Origin: Neospora caninum Liverpool
Taxonomy: Eukaryota > Apicomplexa > Conoidasida > Eucoccidiorida > Sarcocystidae
Reading direction: 5' to 3'
NCBI RefSeq assembly: GCF_000208865.1
Contig: NC_018391.1
Location: 992,001 to 1,056,000 of the forward strand
DNA length: 64,000 bases
The position numbers were made by a program, and so were the translations under genes. The notes under the pieces are model-generated. The model saw only the letters and a program-made list of their open reading frames with translations. It had not been told where the DNA came from and did not search any database. Position 1 is the first letter of the stretch, and the number at the start of each line of letters is the position of its first letter. Of the stretch, positions 36,001-49,400 are shown piece after piece.

Positions 36001-37346
36001 ACCGCTTGTATGCTGAAACCAAGGGCTGGCCCGATTCTGCTGCCGGTACGTCAATGTGTTCAACGTATGGCTGATGGCGTCTTGGGGCTGACTCGCAGGC
36101 AAAACACAACGCCTCGGTTCCGCTGACATCTTCCGCACCTGAGACGTGTACATTCACCTCTGGCGAAGAGCGAGGTTACACTTTCGGGCAGGTAGGTGTC
36201 CAATGCCCCGCTGGGGTGACAGTCATACTGTGTACCACGACGCTTCTGTCATTCCATCCTCCCGGCTACTGCCCACCATAGACGGTTTGCATGTTTCCGC
36301 TCTCCTGCGTTTTGTCTTGTTGACCAGACGCAGTGACAGAGACTGCATCAACGCCATGAAAGGATCGTTAATGATACTAATGCATCGGTAGTGGCACTCA
36401 AAAGCCGACTGGATCCTCGGCAACTGTACGCCATTTTCGGATTGCTTTGATGTAGGTTCTGTTAGTATCTTGCTTCTCCAGAAGTGAGCATTAATTCCTT
36501 TCAGGGACTGTTGAGAGCGTGAAAGCTGCTCTATTGTGCTGTTCATGACCTAATGCCAAGTGCATTAAGTAAATTGGTGTCCAGCGAGTATTTGAAACCT
36601 GTGCTCCAATGAATCCACAGGTACCGTTCATTCTGTTCATTCTGCGTAGTACTACGATGCTTGACCAGTGGCCCTTCATCGAACTCCTCTCCAGTTGCCT
36701 ATTCTAAGCATGTTGACCACAGAAATCCTTCCACCACTCTCCTATTTTCCTTTGATAACAACGCACAGTTTGCACAGTTGTATTGGGTCATCAACGTCGG
36801 CGGGCATCCGTCATTCTCTACCGACTCTGCACCAGGAAGATGAGCGGCTTCAGTGCTATTCTGTCGGAGCGAAACTCTCGGACGTGTCTCTGTCTCACCC
36901 CGTTTTCGATGGCAGAACGGCCCGCTGCTAGTGCTTGCCCTTCTCACAGCCTGACCTCCCGCGACACCAGTGCCGTCACTTGGGCGGTCCACTTTCCACC
37001 AATTGAGATATTCATCGTGTGCGTGTAGATCCGCGGGTGAGCTCTCCACTCTGTCTTCTGGTGTGCCCGGTTGCCGGTAGGAAGCAGAGGTAGCTGAGGG
37101 AGCCGACATCGGACAAGTAGCATTTAGGGACGAGCCCCGTTCTGAAGAGTTCTCCGCTGCCTCTGTAGCCTGGAGTCTGTGGTGCGCAACCGGAGTACCC
37201 GTAGACTCAAGCGTGGCATCGCGATCCTCTGCTCCCGCGGCAGGTGCCGGGTTGCTTGCATCGGCGGCCTCGCGAACCTGCGGTTTCACGGGGCTGCCGC
37301 CATCGAAGTCGCCGCTATCCCGGTGGGAGACAACGTGCCCCAACAT
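33015..37346 (-). CDS. Ribonuclease-inhibitor-type leucine-rich-repeat protein
   Basis: Supported exons: 36159-35453, 35003-34930, 34570-34430, 33836-33624 and 33189-33015, all in phase, with pyrimidine-rich acceptors (for example ctctttttctgtag at 33190). An upstream exon opens near ATG 37346 and encodes a disordered Ser/Ala/Glu region, but its donor is not fixed. The second exon holds YKRCCQEIGTLPNPVL, then LRRs of RI type: LRSLSLPYNRLS, LRSLNLRANDIEGLGAKKL, IEDLDLSLNPIGDEGALALA, LRRLNVGSCHIALDGL, LKKIDLSCNQITFLGAKAI, LQVLNLDCNRLAEHGARYIA, LEVLHLNNNSIAPQGLVDLA and a last LRQVTLAMNQFDS. Several introns cut between or within repeats, as in other LRR genes. The tail PLKTDFTTYEVEGITFV recalls the short tail of some cilium-linked LRR proteins (weak inference). 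Function is probably protein binding; no enzyme motif is seen. Confidence 0.85.
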
Positions 37347-40300
37347 GGGAATTTTAGGCACAAAACGCGCTAGCTATGTTGAAGAGGAACAGACAGACAT
37401 CTACGCTTTGTCGGCTCCACCCTAAAGACGTCCGGCTGGTAGTCATTTCGATGCCTTACACGCATGACACCTTCAGGGCTTCACGCTTTCAACCAGCATT
37501 TCAACCCGATTTTATTCCTGAGGGGCCCCACCAAGAGCGACACACGTTCGCTAAACGGCAAGAGCAACGCGTTTTTTCTTCCATGGTTTTCAGCAGTTGC
37601 ATTCCTCCATGGGTGATGAATCCTGACAGCTGCATGGAGACACTGTAGCGCTTCGCACCTCTCCTGAATATATTCGCTAGTATACGGATAGTTACGTCAA
37701 CATCAGCTGCTACATCCAATTTGTTGACGCCAGTGTCCCGCAAAATCGCCGTGAAGCTACGGTGGGAGAGGTGGTGTGCGCCTTCATACTTTTGGATTTC
37801 CCAGTTTATCAGACGCGAACCCTGTCCTCTCTGACGGCATCCCTTGATTTTCGACGATAAAGAGACCTTCTTATTCGACAGACCGGACCATCCACTTTAT
37901 CTTTTTTGTATCACTGGCGAAGGACAGAAAGAAGTAAAAACACAACGGATAACACAGGTTGTCGCGCAGTTTACGTTGCGTGGTGATCCAAGATGCTACA
38001 CATCGGAGCCGACGTATCTGGGGGAAACGTGGAAGGCTGTTTGCCTACAACCAAATTTATGGAAGCCACGGGAAAATTTACTGGAACAGTATCATGGATC
38101 CCAGAATGGGACGGCTGTGTAGCGTCGGCCATCACGAGACTCTAGACACCTCTCCTTCAGCCAACTACGACTTAGCTAGGTCGTACCAGTTGAGGAGCTG
38201 CCGCGCACCGCTGAGTCATGACACTACTGTGGTACACATGAGTCAGACACGGGCTTTTACCCGGGACTTCCAGTAGCTTTGATGGTGATGATACTTGAGC
38301 AAGCAATGTCAACACAACTCGAGCGCACACTGCTGAAAAACATCACGATCGCCTACCAATCTCTAACTTGAATAACGCATTGCCTTGACTACCGAGCACT
38401 TCCACAGAGACCAACTCTGTATTCTATTCTTACTGTGCAGATTCCCAAATGAGCAAACTCCATTTTTTTTTGCTTCTCACACACAACTCTTCGTCGGTCA
38501 GTGCGTCACTCCCCGGCGTGGAACACGCCCCATACAGCGCCCACCGGTCTGTCGAGAATCAACTCGACGAAACCGGAGACTCTTTTCATCTGCATTTCGA
38601 GGATCGTTGTTGCGTACACTGGCCGGAATTCTCGGCCGTTAGTGCCATATTCGTTACAGAAAAAGTAATTGCCTCTGGTGCCAACACCGACAGTGCCACT
38701 ACTGCACTCTTTGTCTGTTCTGATGTTGCAAGACGGGCGTCAGTCGCCAGGTGACTGCGATAGCCAGTCGCGTTTGTTCGGTCAGCGTCACTGTCTTCGC
38801 TAGGCCCCATACTGTACGAGTTGCTCCTCTAGAAGCTGCTTCCGTAATCTAAGAGGACGATGCGACCTCACTGCTTAAGTTTTTTGTTCCCCCGAACGGC
38901 CCTCGCCCGGGCACTACGAAGCCGCACCGAGCGGATAAACACTGCATCGATGGAGTGGCTTTGCCGTTGAACGGTTTTCGTACACCTGTGTCATAGTCTT
39001 TCCCGCCGGATTGCAGTTTTTTGTGCTGACACCAATGTAAACGAGACTTTTCCCACTCCTTGGTGTACAACTAGCGATGCTCTTCTCTTGACACGTCTAG
39101 CGCACGACAGGGCCCTCGAACGTCGCCGTAATTTGCTGAGCATCTCCTGTTGAGTCACTTCCGATATTGCCAGAACACGCACGTATGCAGATGAACATAA
39201 CACTGACTGGTAATATGGAGGCTTTAGGGAGAGAGGGAGCACCTTGCAGTTTGATGGCAAAGGCTTGTCGCGCACTATGTCCTGAGGACCGCTACATACA
39301 GCATGCGACCGGGGCGCGCGATTCTTTCACCGAACTTACCTCGTTACGTGCATAGTTCTCTGAACATACTCTTGACACAGTGAGTTTCAGTACGGACAAA
39401 TAGTCAAAACAGCGCATGGAAACACTGAAGCGATTCCCGACTGTGATGAGACGTTGATGGACAGACCGTACAGTGTTAAACATGCTACAGTAGACATACT
39501 AATACTAACCAAGACCAAAGAAGGCCGAGACAGTGATAGAGCAGTAAGAAACGAGTGCTTCACAGACAAACCACATACACAGCCCTGCTTGTCATACCGA
39601 CAGCGCGCTGCGACCTCTTGCTTCCTCGTACCACTTTCGTACCTGCCATAGAGTATATGACTTCTCTCTACATTAAAGCTGCACTCACAGGAAGACAAGC
39701 CCTCCATGCCCAATGCTCCTTCCCGCATTCTCTCCTCCCCCCGAAAACACAAGCATTGTTCCACCTTGGAAATTCCGGCTCTGTCCACCTAGTTTCTGCA
39801 CCTGTTTGTTCGTGGCTTATATTCAATCATTGCTCCCTTTCCTATTTCTTGTAGTCTACGGCAGAGACGGCAGCTGCCACGAAGAGCATGCAATCGGGAT
39901 GGCAGCCGTATGGATTTCTAGACGAAAAAAACTGAACGGAGAGAACGTAAGCGAAAAAGAGGCAGTTGTACCTGAGAGAAGTCGACTGAGCGAAATCAGA
40001 GGAGCTCCACCGTCGTCCCTCTTCGATGTAACTCCCCGTTGAGGGAGATTCCGCAGCAAGGTTCTCGAGAGACCGGGCACTTGCCTTCTGCGTGCGTAGC
40101 ACCGGTGTCCCTCACGTGAATCTGACTGCGTCACGAGGATGACCAAGAATGCTGGTGGTGCCGCACCGGGAAAAAACCGCTTTATCACATCTGCCTTGCA
40201 GCCTTTGCTTTGCGCGGTTCGGGAAGTCCCCTTTCCGTCTATCTCAACCGCGTACCCAGGAGCACTGATGCTTTAGAGGAGAGACAGATGTGGTTATTAG

Positions 40301-40455
40301 CGCGTGAGTGTTCGCTTCAATCCTATCCCACACGGCCCCACAGGTACCTGCACTACCGCTACCCCACCGTCACCTTATGTTCATATCTCATCACGCAGCT
40401 GGTCTGGTCATTGCTGCCTCTTGGCTGCTCTTCTTTGGCGGGGAGTCTCCGCACC
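37347..40455 (-). other. Intergenic region: LRR-gene promoter and formin 3'UTR
   Basis: 3.1 kb between the formin stop and the LRR-gene start, both minus strand. Open frames are short, unrelated in composition to the neighbours and without recognised motifs. No RNA gene or repeat array was seen. Confidence 0.5.
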
Positions 40456-43400
40456 TCAGGACCGCTCGGGATCTCCCAAATTTTCACGGACGGCGGCGAC
40501 TCTCGGTTCGCATCCACTTCTGGCTCGTCCCGCGACCTCTCCAGCGTCAGAGGGTTCTGACTCACAGTGACCGGACCCGTTCGCGGACTGGGAACTGATG
40601 CCACTGCCGGAACTCGGAAAGTCGACTAGAACGTTGCGCACCAGCGTCCCGCGCCCACCTGGATCGCACCGCCGCGGATGCCGAGGCACGTTCGCCGCTA
40701 TATAGGGATTTGTAGCTTGACGCTCAATGCTTCCTTCCCGGCCACCGGTGACGCGCGTTCGGACCTTACGAACGCTGTCCCCAGCCGCGGATCTCTCAAA
40801 GTCCTTCCCTGGACCTTCGGCACCACCGCGGCCGCCGTCACAGAAGCGACTCGTATGACACTCTTTCCTCTCCAACGCAGACGAGCCTGTCTCTCCGTCT
40901 CTTGTTGCCTCCATCCGCTTTCGCGCTTGGTCAACCGCCCCCGCTTCTTTCGCCATACCCTCTAGCTCAGCCTCCCCCGACGCCTTGTTGCTCTCCCGCT
41001 GGTGCCCTGCCTCTGAGAAGTCTCGCTCGGAGACCGTCACCGGTTCTCTCAGCGGACGGGACGCCTGGTGATCTACGGCGGACTGAAAATTTCCTGCAGA
41101 GAATCCTTTTCCACTCATCTTGGAAACCTTTCCAAGCACTGCCTTTCCTGTCTCCGTCTCCTCTGCGCCATGGCTGCGCCGGCGGGCGAGCTTGGCCGAG
41201 TCTGGAAGCGCCTCTGGCCTGTGTGCCTCGTCCGCTCCAGCTGGCGCTTGCCGACCTAAAGACGCCCTGGAACCTCCAGCACCGAACACGAGCGCCGACG
41301 AGCTGTGAGACGACGCCGCGGGACCTCGGCCGACTTCGCGATGCTGTCCCCGCGCCGCGCTCGAAGCTGCTCCTGCGCCGAGCGACGAGTCGCTCTGGCG
41401 ACAGTAGCCGCCGCCACACCGCACCCATTCTTTATCCAGTTCCGGAGAAAACGGGACTGGGCCTGACGTGGACGGCTCGCCAGCAGCCGCCCGAACCGAG
41501 CGCAGTGGATGACGCGGGCCTTGGCACCTAGGAGTGTTCGCCGGAGCTGGAGACGAGGGGAGCGCCGCTTTGCTTCGGGGCACGGCCGCGGTCGCCTTGT
41601 CTCCGCGGCCTTTCTGGACGACCTCGGCCTTCTCGTCTCGGCCTTTCTTCTCAGGTCCCAGCGACGGCGACGCGGACACAAACAGGGAAGCGGCACTGGC
41701 ACACTCGAGCGTCTTGCCAACATCCTCGCTTGTGTGCTCTCTCGGCTCGGCAGACTCGCCACCCGGGACAGACCTGGCCCGCCTGTCGGAAGGCGCAGTC
41801 GGGCGAGGAACTTTGGAGAAGGGAAACATGAACTGGGTCGGAGAAGAGCACCCAGAAGGCGCAGGTAGAGAGGACACGCCTAGCACGGAGTGAAACGCGA
41901 GAGGCGCTGTGCCTGCGGCCGGAGCTGCCGGACAGGACGGGAGCGGAGTGCCTCCGGCAGCCGCACCAGCGGCTCGGGCCTCACATGGCGAGGGAGTCGA
42001 GTGACTTGAGTGTGCACCTTCGCGCGCAGTTTTCTTTGTTTTGTCTCGCAAAAACGCAGGAAAATTCACCAAGCCGCGACCGCCCCGCTTGCGACCCTGG
42101 TATCTGCCCAGATGCGGACTTCTTGCTTGCGCCCATGCCGCCATGATTCGGGGTGCCAGGCCTCGCCCTTCCTCATCGACGCTGGCCATCAAATTCGCTG
42201 CGTCCTCCTCAGGTTCTTCCTGCGTCCGTGTCTCTTCACTCTGCCTCGCGTCCGTCCTCTCCAGGGGCCCGTCTTCCGCCTGGTCTTCGCCTGTCTCCAG
42301 ACCCGAGTTCCGCGCTGATGTGCCGTCTGCTTCCCCCTCTCCGGCAGCGTTTTCGCCTGCTGTTTTCGCGACTCCTGAGCCAGCCTGCGCGTCAGACCCA
42401 ACATTGTTTTCCTTCCCCTCTCCGGCAGCGTTTTCGCCTGCTGTTTTCGCGACTCCTGAGCCAGCCTGCGCGTCAGACCCAACATTGTTTTCCTTCCCCT
42501 CTCCCGCAGCGTTTCCGCCTGCTGTTTTCGCGACTCCTGAGCCAGCCTGCGCGTCAGACCCAACATTGTTTTCCTTCCCCTCTCCGGCAGCGTTTTCGCC
42601 TGCTGTTTTCGCGACTCCTGAGCCAGCCTGCGCGTCAGACCCAACATTGTTTTCCTTCCCCTCTCCGGCAGCGTTTTCGCCTGCTGTTTTCGCGACTCCT
42701 GAGCCAGCCTGCGCGTCAGACCCAACATTGTTTTCCTTCCCCTCTCCGGCAGCGTTTTCGCCTGCTGTTTTCGCGACTCCTGAGCCAGCCTGCGCGTCAG
42801 ACCCAACATTGTTTTCCTTCCCCTCTCCGGCAGCGTTTTCGCCTGCTGTTTTCGCGACTCCTGAGCCAGCCTGCGCGTCAGACCCAACATTGTTTTCCTT
42901 CCCCTCTCCGGCAGCGTTTTCGCCTGCTGTTTTCGCGACTCCTGAGCCAGCCTGCGCGTCAGACCCAACATTGTTTTCCTTCCCCTCTCCGGCAGCGTTT
43001 TCGCCTGCTGTTTTCGCGACTCCTGAGCCAGCCTGCGCGTCAGACCCAACATTGTTTTCCTTCCCCTCTCCGGCAGCGTTTTCGCCTGCTGTTTTCGCGA
43101 CTCCTGAGCCAGCCTGCGCGTCAGACCCAACATTGTTTTCCTTCCCCTCTCCGGCAGCGTTTTCGCCTGCTGTTTTCGCGACTCCTGAGCCAGCCTGCGC
43201 GTCAGACCCAACATTGTTTTCCTTCCCCTCTCCGGCAGCGTTTTCGCCTGCTGCCGGCGTCTCAGGCCCTGCGTCGTCGCCAGCGACAGACGACCGCTCC
43301 GCCGAACCCTCCAGCACCCGCGTGAGCTTCCCGGCCTCTCCGGCTCGGCGCCCCTTCGCGCCGGACTTTGACGCAGCACCCGGAGACAGCGGAGACAGCG

Positions 43401-46400
43401 GGTGGAAACTGGCTTGGGTTTTGCCGGAGTTTCCGTGGTTGGCGTAGGTGTTGTATCTCTGAAGAGGAAGCGAAGAAGACTGGAACGGCGCGCCCACACC
43501 GCTGAAAAAGTTCCCGCCGCTCGCGCCGCCGGAGCCCGACGGAGAGAGGGGAGGAAAGCGGCTCTGCGTCCCACTGGGCAGCGAGGCCAGCGCGGGGTCC
43601 AGCACGGAAGGCCGGAAAGGGACGGAGACCGTAGGCTTGTCCTGCGTGGGAGAAATGGTTGTGGCTGCGATGGTGGACGCGCGCCGAAGAACGTCATTCT
43701 TCTTCTTCGCCTCGCGCTCGGCCTTTTGGCGATCCCGGTCCTTCGCGCCGCGGTACTCCTTCGCGGTCGTTTCAAAGTGCGAGTAGAACTGCCCGAACCA
43801 CCGGAGAGGCTCCGGCCAAACGCAGTCCGCCTTTGTGAGGCCCATGAGGCCCCGAAGGCGCAACTGGAGGTCTTCGGCGTCTTCCGCCTTCTTCTTCAGC
43901 TCGCCCAGGAGCGCCTCGCGACTCTCGATCCACTTTTCCATTTTCCCTGCGGCCCCGCCGAAGGCGCTGCGCCGGTCGCCGATCTGCTTCGTCCACGCAC
44001 TCAGCTTCTTCTCAATGTCCCCGAACTGGAGAAGATCTTTCAAGTCCGTTCCCTTGGCTGCATCCACCTCCTGGAGGACGCGCATCTCTTCGCACGCCGC
44101 CGGGTTCTGCTCCAGGACCGTCTGGACCAGCACTCGAAAGAGATTCGTCGACCGATCTTTGCTCGTGCACGAGGCCAGCTGGCCGACAAAGTCTTTTAGT
44201 TTGAAGCCGAAGCCTTCTTTGCTTCCGCGGTTGACGCAGTTGCCGAGGCGCACGACCAGACCGAGGATGCCCTTGAAGGCGTCGCTGTCGAGAATATTGT
44301 CGAGGTGGGAAATCGCCTGGCAGTACTTGTTCAGCTTCTCGCGCTTGCTCTCCAGTTCCTCGTCCACGGCGCGCCGCTGCAGGAAAAAGTTCAGCTTCTC
44401 GCTCCCCAGCGACACGTGCTTGATCAAGGTGAAGTAAAGCTGATCGGCAGCAGGCATGTGCAGCACCTCCTCCGGGGTCTTCGCCTTCAGTGCCTCTGCA
44501 GCGCTCGGCTCCGGCCAGTACTGAGTAATGTTGTCAGCCAAGTTGGAGTCAATCGCCAGCGTGGTCGGGTCGTCGATCTGCGCCGCGAGCGCTTTGAAGT
44601 CGTCCACGGTTGACAACTTGTACTTCTTCAGACAGATCTCCACGTTCTGACTGGCTTTCGCATCGAGAACGCCGGAGTTCTTCTTCGCAGGCCCTCCGTT
44701 TTCTCCCGGGCTGGCTGCAACACTTTTCTTCGCCTTCAACAACAACTCCTTCTCGTCGTGGTAAAAGAGATCAAAGAGCTGAACGAAGTCGAGGCGATAG
44801 CGAAAGGGCTGCTTGAGAGGCGCAGAGGAGAATGGAGTTTCACTTCCGGCATCAGCGGCGACCGCGCCATTCTCGCCCTTGCTCTCTCCCTCTTTCCCTC
44901 CGCGCTTCTCGCTCCCTCTCAGACTCGATTCAGCAGAACGCTCAAAGGACGGAGAGGCCGAAGACGGAGCGCCACTGCTTGCGATTCGTTTGCTGTCCTC
45001 GTGGAGTTTTTCGGCGGCACCACTCGCGGCGGTCTGGCCGCAAGCAGCTTCTGAAGCCCCTTGGCCCTCGCAGGGAGGAGACAGTTTCCCGTTCCTTTCG
45101 TCCCCAGCCGACTCCTGAGGAGCAGCGCCTCGGGTTTCGCTTTCGCGCTCGGCAGCGCTCACGGAAGAAGCCAAGCGAGCGTCTTCCGACTCCGCATGCG
45201 CACTCGGAGAGGCTAAGGAATAGCGGTCAAGAAGGCCTTCGAAAACAGTCCCCGACACCTTGTCCTCAGGCAGCGGCGTCCACTGCAGCTTCGTGGCGGC
45301 TTTGAACCCAGGCGGAGGTTTGGGCACGTGCTTCTCAGGAATGAGAAACCTTGGTCCCGCGAGGCCTCCCACGCCTTTCGCCTTCGGCCCTCCTCCTTTT
45401 CCAGGCGGCGGGCCCTTCCCCCCAGGAGGGCCTTTCCCCACAGGAGGGCCTTTCCCCCCAGGAGGGCCTTTTCCAGCCCCAGGAGGGGGCCCAGGCCCTC
45501 CTTTTTTTGAAGCCACATCCGCCGAGGAAGCCTGCCCAGTCGGGGCTTTAGGCGCGCCTGGAGGTTTTCCTGGACCTTTTTTCGGGGCGGAAGGCGCCTG
45601 CCCTGGCGGACCGGCGGCTTCTTCTGGAGCGGCCTTGGCGCTCGCAGCAGTGGCCGACAAAGCGCCTGGAGGCGGTCCCGACGGCTTCCCTTTGCCACAA
45701 GGTTTGGAAGCCGCGGCGGCGCCAGGGACGGAAGATGAAGGCAGACGTGGACCAGTAGAAGGCGATGCGCATTTCGAGACCTCAGAAGAGAGAGACTGTG
45801 AAGAAGATAGAGGGCTGTGGAGCGCGTCATCCGTTTGAACGGAGACATCGGCCAGACGCTTTGGTGGACTCGAGTGCTCAGCTTCCGTAGAGGAAGAGTC
45901 CACGCGCTCTGGAGGAGCCGAAGGAGACGACGCGAACGAAGCGTGAGCGATGCTACGCTTGTCTTTCTCGTGGTTTTCTGGCCCTTGAACAGGCGTCCCC
46001 GCCTCCCCGACTGCTCCCGTGCTCGAGGGGGGAGACGCAGGGGAATCCAATTCAGGACAGCGGCTCGAAGCTCTCTCCGGAGTTCCCGCGTCAGCGACAG
46101 GATCGGGTCCGGCAGCCTGTTTTTCCTGTGCCTCCTTCGTGGCGCTTGCCCCTTTGTCGCTATCCTCTGTTTCGCTCACGCCTTCCGCCTGCTGTTCGTG
46201 GATGGCTGTCTTGAGAGTCTCCGAGAGGTTCTCGAGCTGCAGAAGGAGATGCTGAAGTCGCACATTCTGTTTCGCACCTTGCTTCGTACTGGCCTCGCCT
46301 TCCCCTTTCTCTCCTCCAGTGTCCCGATGCATCGACATGGCGCGCTGGACAGCGGACAGCACCAAACCGGTGAGGCTGTCTTGATTCTCTGCGCCGCTGT

Positions 46401-49400
46401 CCCCTTTCTTGTCTCCATTCTCTTCCTTGTCACCCCTTCCATGACACGCCGCTGCTGTCGCGACTGTCGGCAACCGATCCTCGAGCGGGCCAGCACCCTG
46501 TCTCCTGTCTCCCCGGTCTCCCTTGCCATCGTCCCCGTCTCCTGCGTTGCGTTTCTTCTCGCCACGGTGCTCCGTCGACCGTTTCTCGGAGACCCGGCGC
46601 AGCCCCTCGGCGCCCGGACCAGGTGTAGGGGGACCAAAGGGCGCGCTGTCCCCCTGCGGTCCCTCAGCCGCTGCGTCAGTCACGAGTCCGCACGCATACG
46701 TCCTGGTACGGAGAACGGGACACGAAAACAACCCGGGATCCTGCGCTTCGCCGTGACGCGAAGCCGAAGGCGAGAGGTCAGGAAGCGGGAAAAGAGACAG
46801 GAGTCTCCTCGGCGCGCATCGCGCCGCCGCTTTGTGTCCTGTGCGTCTCTCTCTCTCAATGTGGGCGACTCCTCGGCCCGCTGGCTGCCGGAGACCCGCA
46901 GGCGCAAGAACTGTCTCCGGGGCGGACTGCCACCTTGACGGCTCTTCGCTGAGGACAGTCAGCAACGAGCCGGGAGCGAGCCGGAACGAATGGGCAACCG
47001 GCAGGCCGCCCCTGTCTGTCTCTTCGTCGGCTTCTTCCGGTCGTGCGTCGCCCTTCCCCGCCGAAAACAAGGACGCCATATCCACGAGATGCAGAGGCGA
47101 GCTCCTGTCGGCATCCTTCTCCTCAGGCGTCTCTGTCTTCGTGTATGTCCCCCCCTGCGTCTGCTGCTCGTCGGGAAGCTTGTGCTGCGAACCTTCGGCG
47201 AGAAACCGGGAGGCGTGCTTCGACAGCAGCTGGAGGGCCTCCGCGTCGCCCTGGAGCGAACAGACAGCCCGGACAGCTGTCTCCAGACGCGCGAGACGAG
47301 CGGCTTTGTCTCCTTGTCCCTCTTTCTCTCGCGCCTCTTGCAGAGCTTCCAACAGACCGTGCTGGGCTGACGGGGTCTGGGCAGCCTCCAGGAACCAAGA
47401 CAAATCGTTCCGAGAGACACTCGCGATTCGAGACTCCGCGGAGGCGCCGAGCGGGGAGGACGGGTCGGATATTTCTCGCAGAAAAGCGGGATCAGCAAAA
47501 GATCCCGACGACACCGACCGCCCGCGGTAGACGGGAGACGGCGAAAGGGAGCGGAGAAGCGAAGGACTAACATCGTAGAATCGGCTTCCGCGAGGAGACG
47601 CCGACGGCGAAGCGACACCTGCCTTCGCCGAGGGTCTCCGCAGGAATGCTGCCTTTTCTGTGAACACAAGAGACTGAGAGAGGACGGAGAGCGACGAGGG
47701 AGAAGTCGCGCCGCGCCGCATCTCGGCCTCTGGCGACCGCCGGAGTTTCGCGCCCCGTCCCCCTCGGTTTTCTTTGCCGTCCTCTTTCGCCTCGCTGGCC
47801 GACTCCTCTCCCAGAGACTGCACACACGTCGTGTAGGCCAGAGTGCTCCTGCTGAGCGAGGTCTTGTCTCCAGAGTTCGCCAGGTCTGTCTCTGCCCCGG
47901 CCGAGAGCGAGGCGAAGAGAAGGGACTCTGGACTCGACTCTCCCCGGGCGCATGCGTTTCTCGGGCCTCGGCCCTCGGCGACAGACGAGCAGAGGGTGGC
48001 GAGGGAGTTTTGGAGAGAGTCCGCGGAGGCAGGAGACGAGAAGGACCAGAAGGACGGCGAGACGACGGAGACCGACTTCTGCGTCGGAAAGAGCGGCAGG
48101 TCACCAGAGCTCAGCGTCCGGTCGAACGCGGGGCTGGGCGGCTCAGAGCCCGACCCGCCGCACTTTGAATTCTCCAGGGCCTCGCGACTGGAGCGGCCTC
48201 TGCTGAGGCGCCTCCACAGCTCGCGAGCCTTGACGAGAGGAGAAGAAGAGAAGGGAGAAGTCGAGCGCAGACGAGAGGTTGGCGAGAGAGGCGGAAAGCG
48301 ACGCCAGCTCTGCCGCGAGTGGAGAGAAGGAAGAGACACATTCCTCCCGGGATCGCAAGGGTCTTCCGGCCTCGCCCCCTGGAGATCGACGCCACTCACA
48401 TCTTCCCCGGCCTCCGACAGACGCCAGGAACGGCTCCATGGTGACATGAGACGCGTCAAGTTCCCCGGCGACCTCTGTCTCCCGGCCTCCACAGTCTGAC
48501 GGTCTTCTCCCTCCCCGTCCCTCGAGAGCAGCCTGACGTCCATCGCCGTCGGCGAGAAGGCGCAGAAGCGGTCCCAGGATGGCGACTGGCGTTTCGAATA
48601 TCTGAAGAAAGAGGGGGACCGAGCTTTCAGGAGACTGTCTCCTCGCCGCTCTCCGCCTCTCCGCGCCTCACCCCCCTCACCCGACGAGACGGCGGCTGCT
48701 CCTTCGCTTTCGTCGCCGCAAACGCGCGAACGCGAAGACCGCCGGAGGCTGGACGAGAAGAAAAACGCGGAGGAGTTCGCAGCGGAACATCGGGGAAGCG
48801 CGGCAGAGGCATCCCCCGGGGAGTGAGCGGACCGAGACAATTCAGAGGAAAGCGCGTGAGAAGCGAAGGACAAGGGCGAAGGCGCCCCGGAGCTCTCGGG
48901 GAACGATGGGTGGCGCAGCAACAGGCGAGGCTTCCGCAGGGATGCAGGCCTGCAAAACGCCTGGCTCTGACTCCGGTGTAGCCCTTGCCGAGCTGCTGAA
49001 ACCCCGAGAGGAACCAGTGCCTGCTGCGCGCTGCCGGCGCTTCCCTCGCCTTTAGGTTCGCCGTCGCCCCGTTCCCAGGAAGAAGGGACTGCCTCGTCCA
49101 AAAAATCGCCCTCGTCTCTCCACTGGTACCAGTTTGGCTCTTGCCCGTCTTGGTCTGCTTCTTCTTCCTCTGCGGATTGTCTCGCACCCCGACGCGAGGA
49201 CGGCTGCCGGTCTCCCCCCGCCCTTCCCACGTGCCTCGCTGGAGAACCCAAAGAGGCGCTGGCGTCTCCATTCTCGTCTCTCGAGGTTCTGCAATCTCCC
49301 CCTCGCGCGTGCTCTCCATCCGCCGCCCGCCTCCTGCCTCTGCACTCAAGTCTAGAGCTCTCCATCGCCGGGGGCGGTCGCGAGGCACTTCCCGCTTCGA

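Noticed and set aside
42041..43775. Long open frames of 468, 390 and 528 codons across the formin repeat on both strands
   Set aside because: The 81-base unit is divisible by three and free of stops in several frames, so long frames arise automatically. Only the minus frame continuous with FH2 fits a protein.
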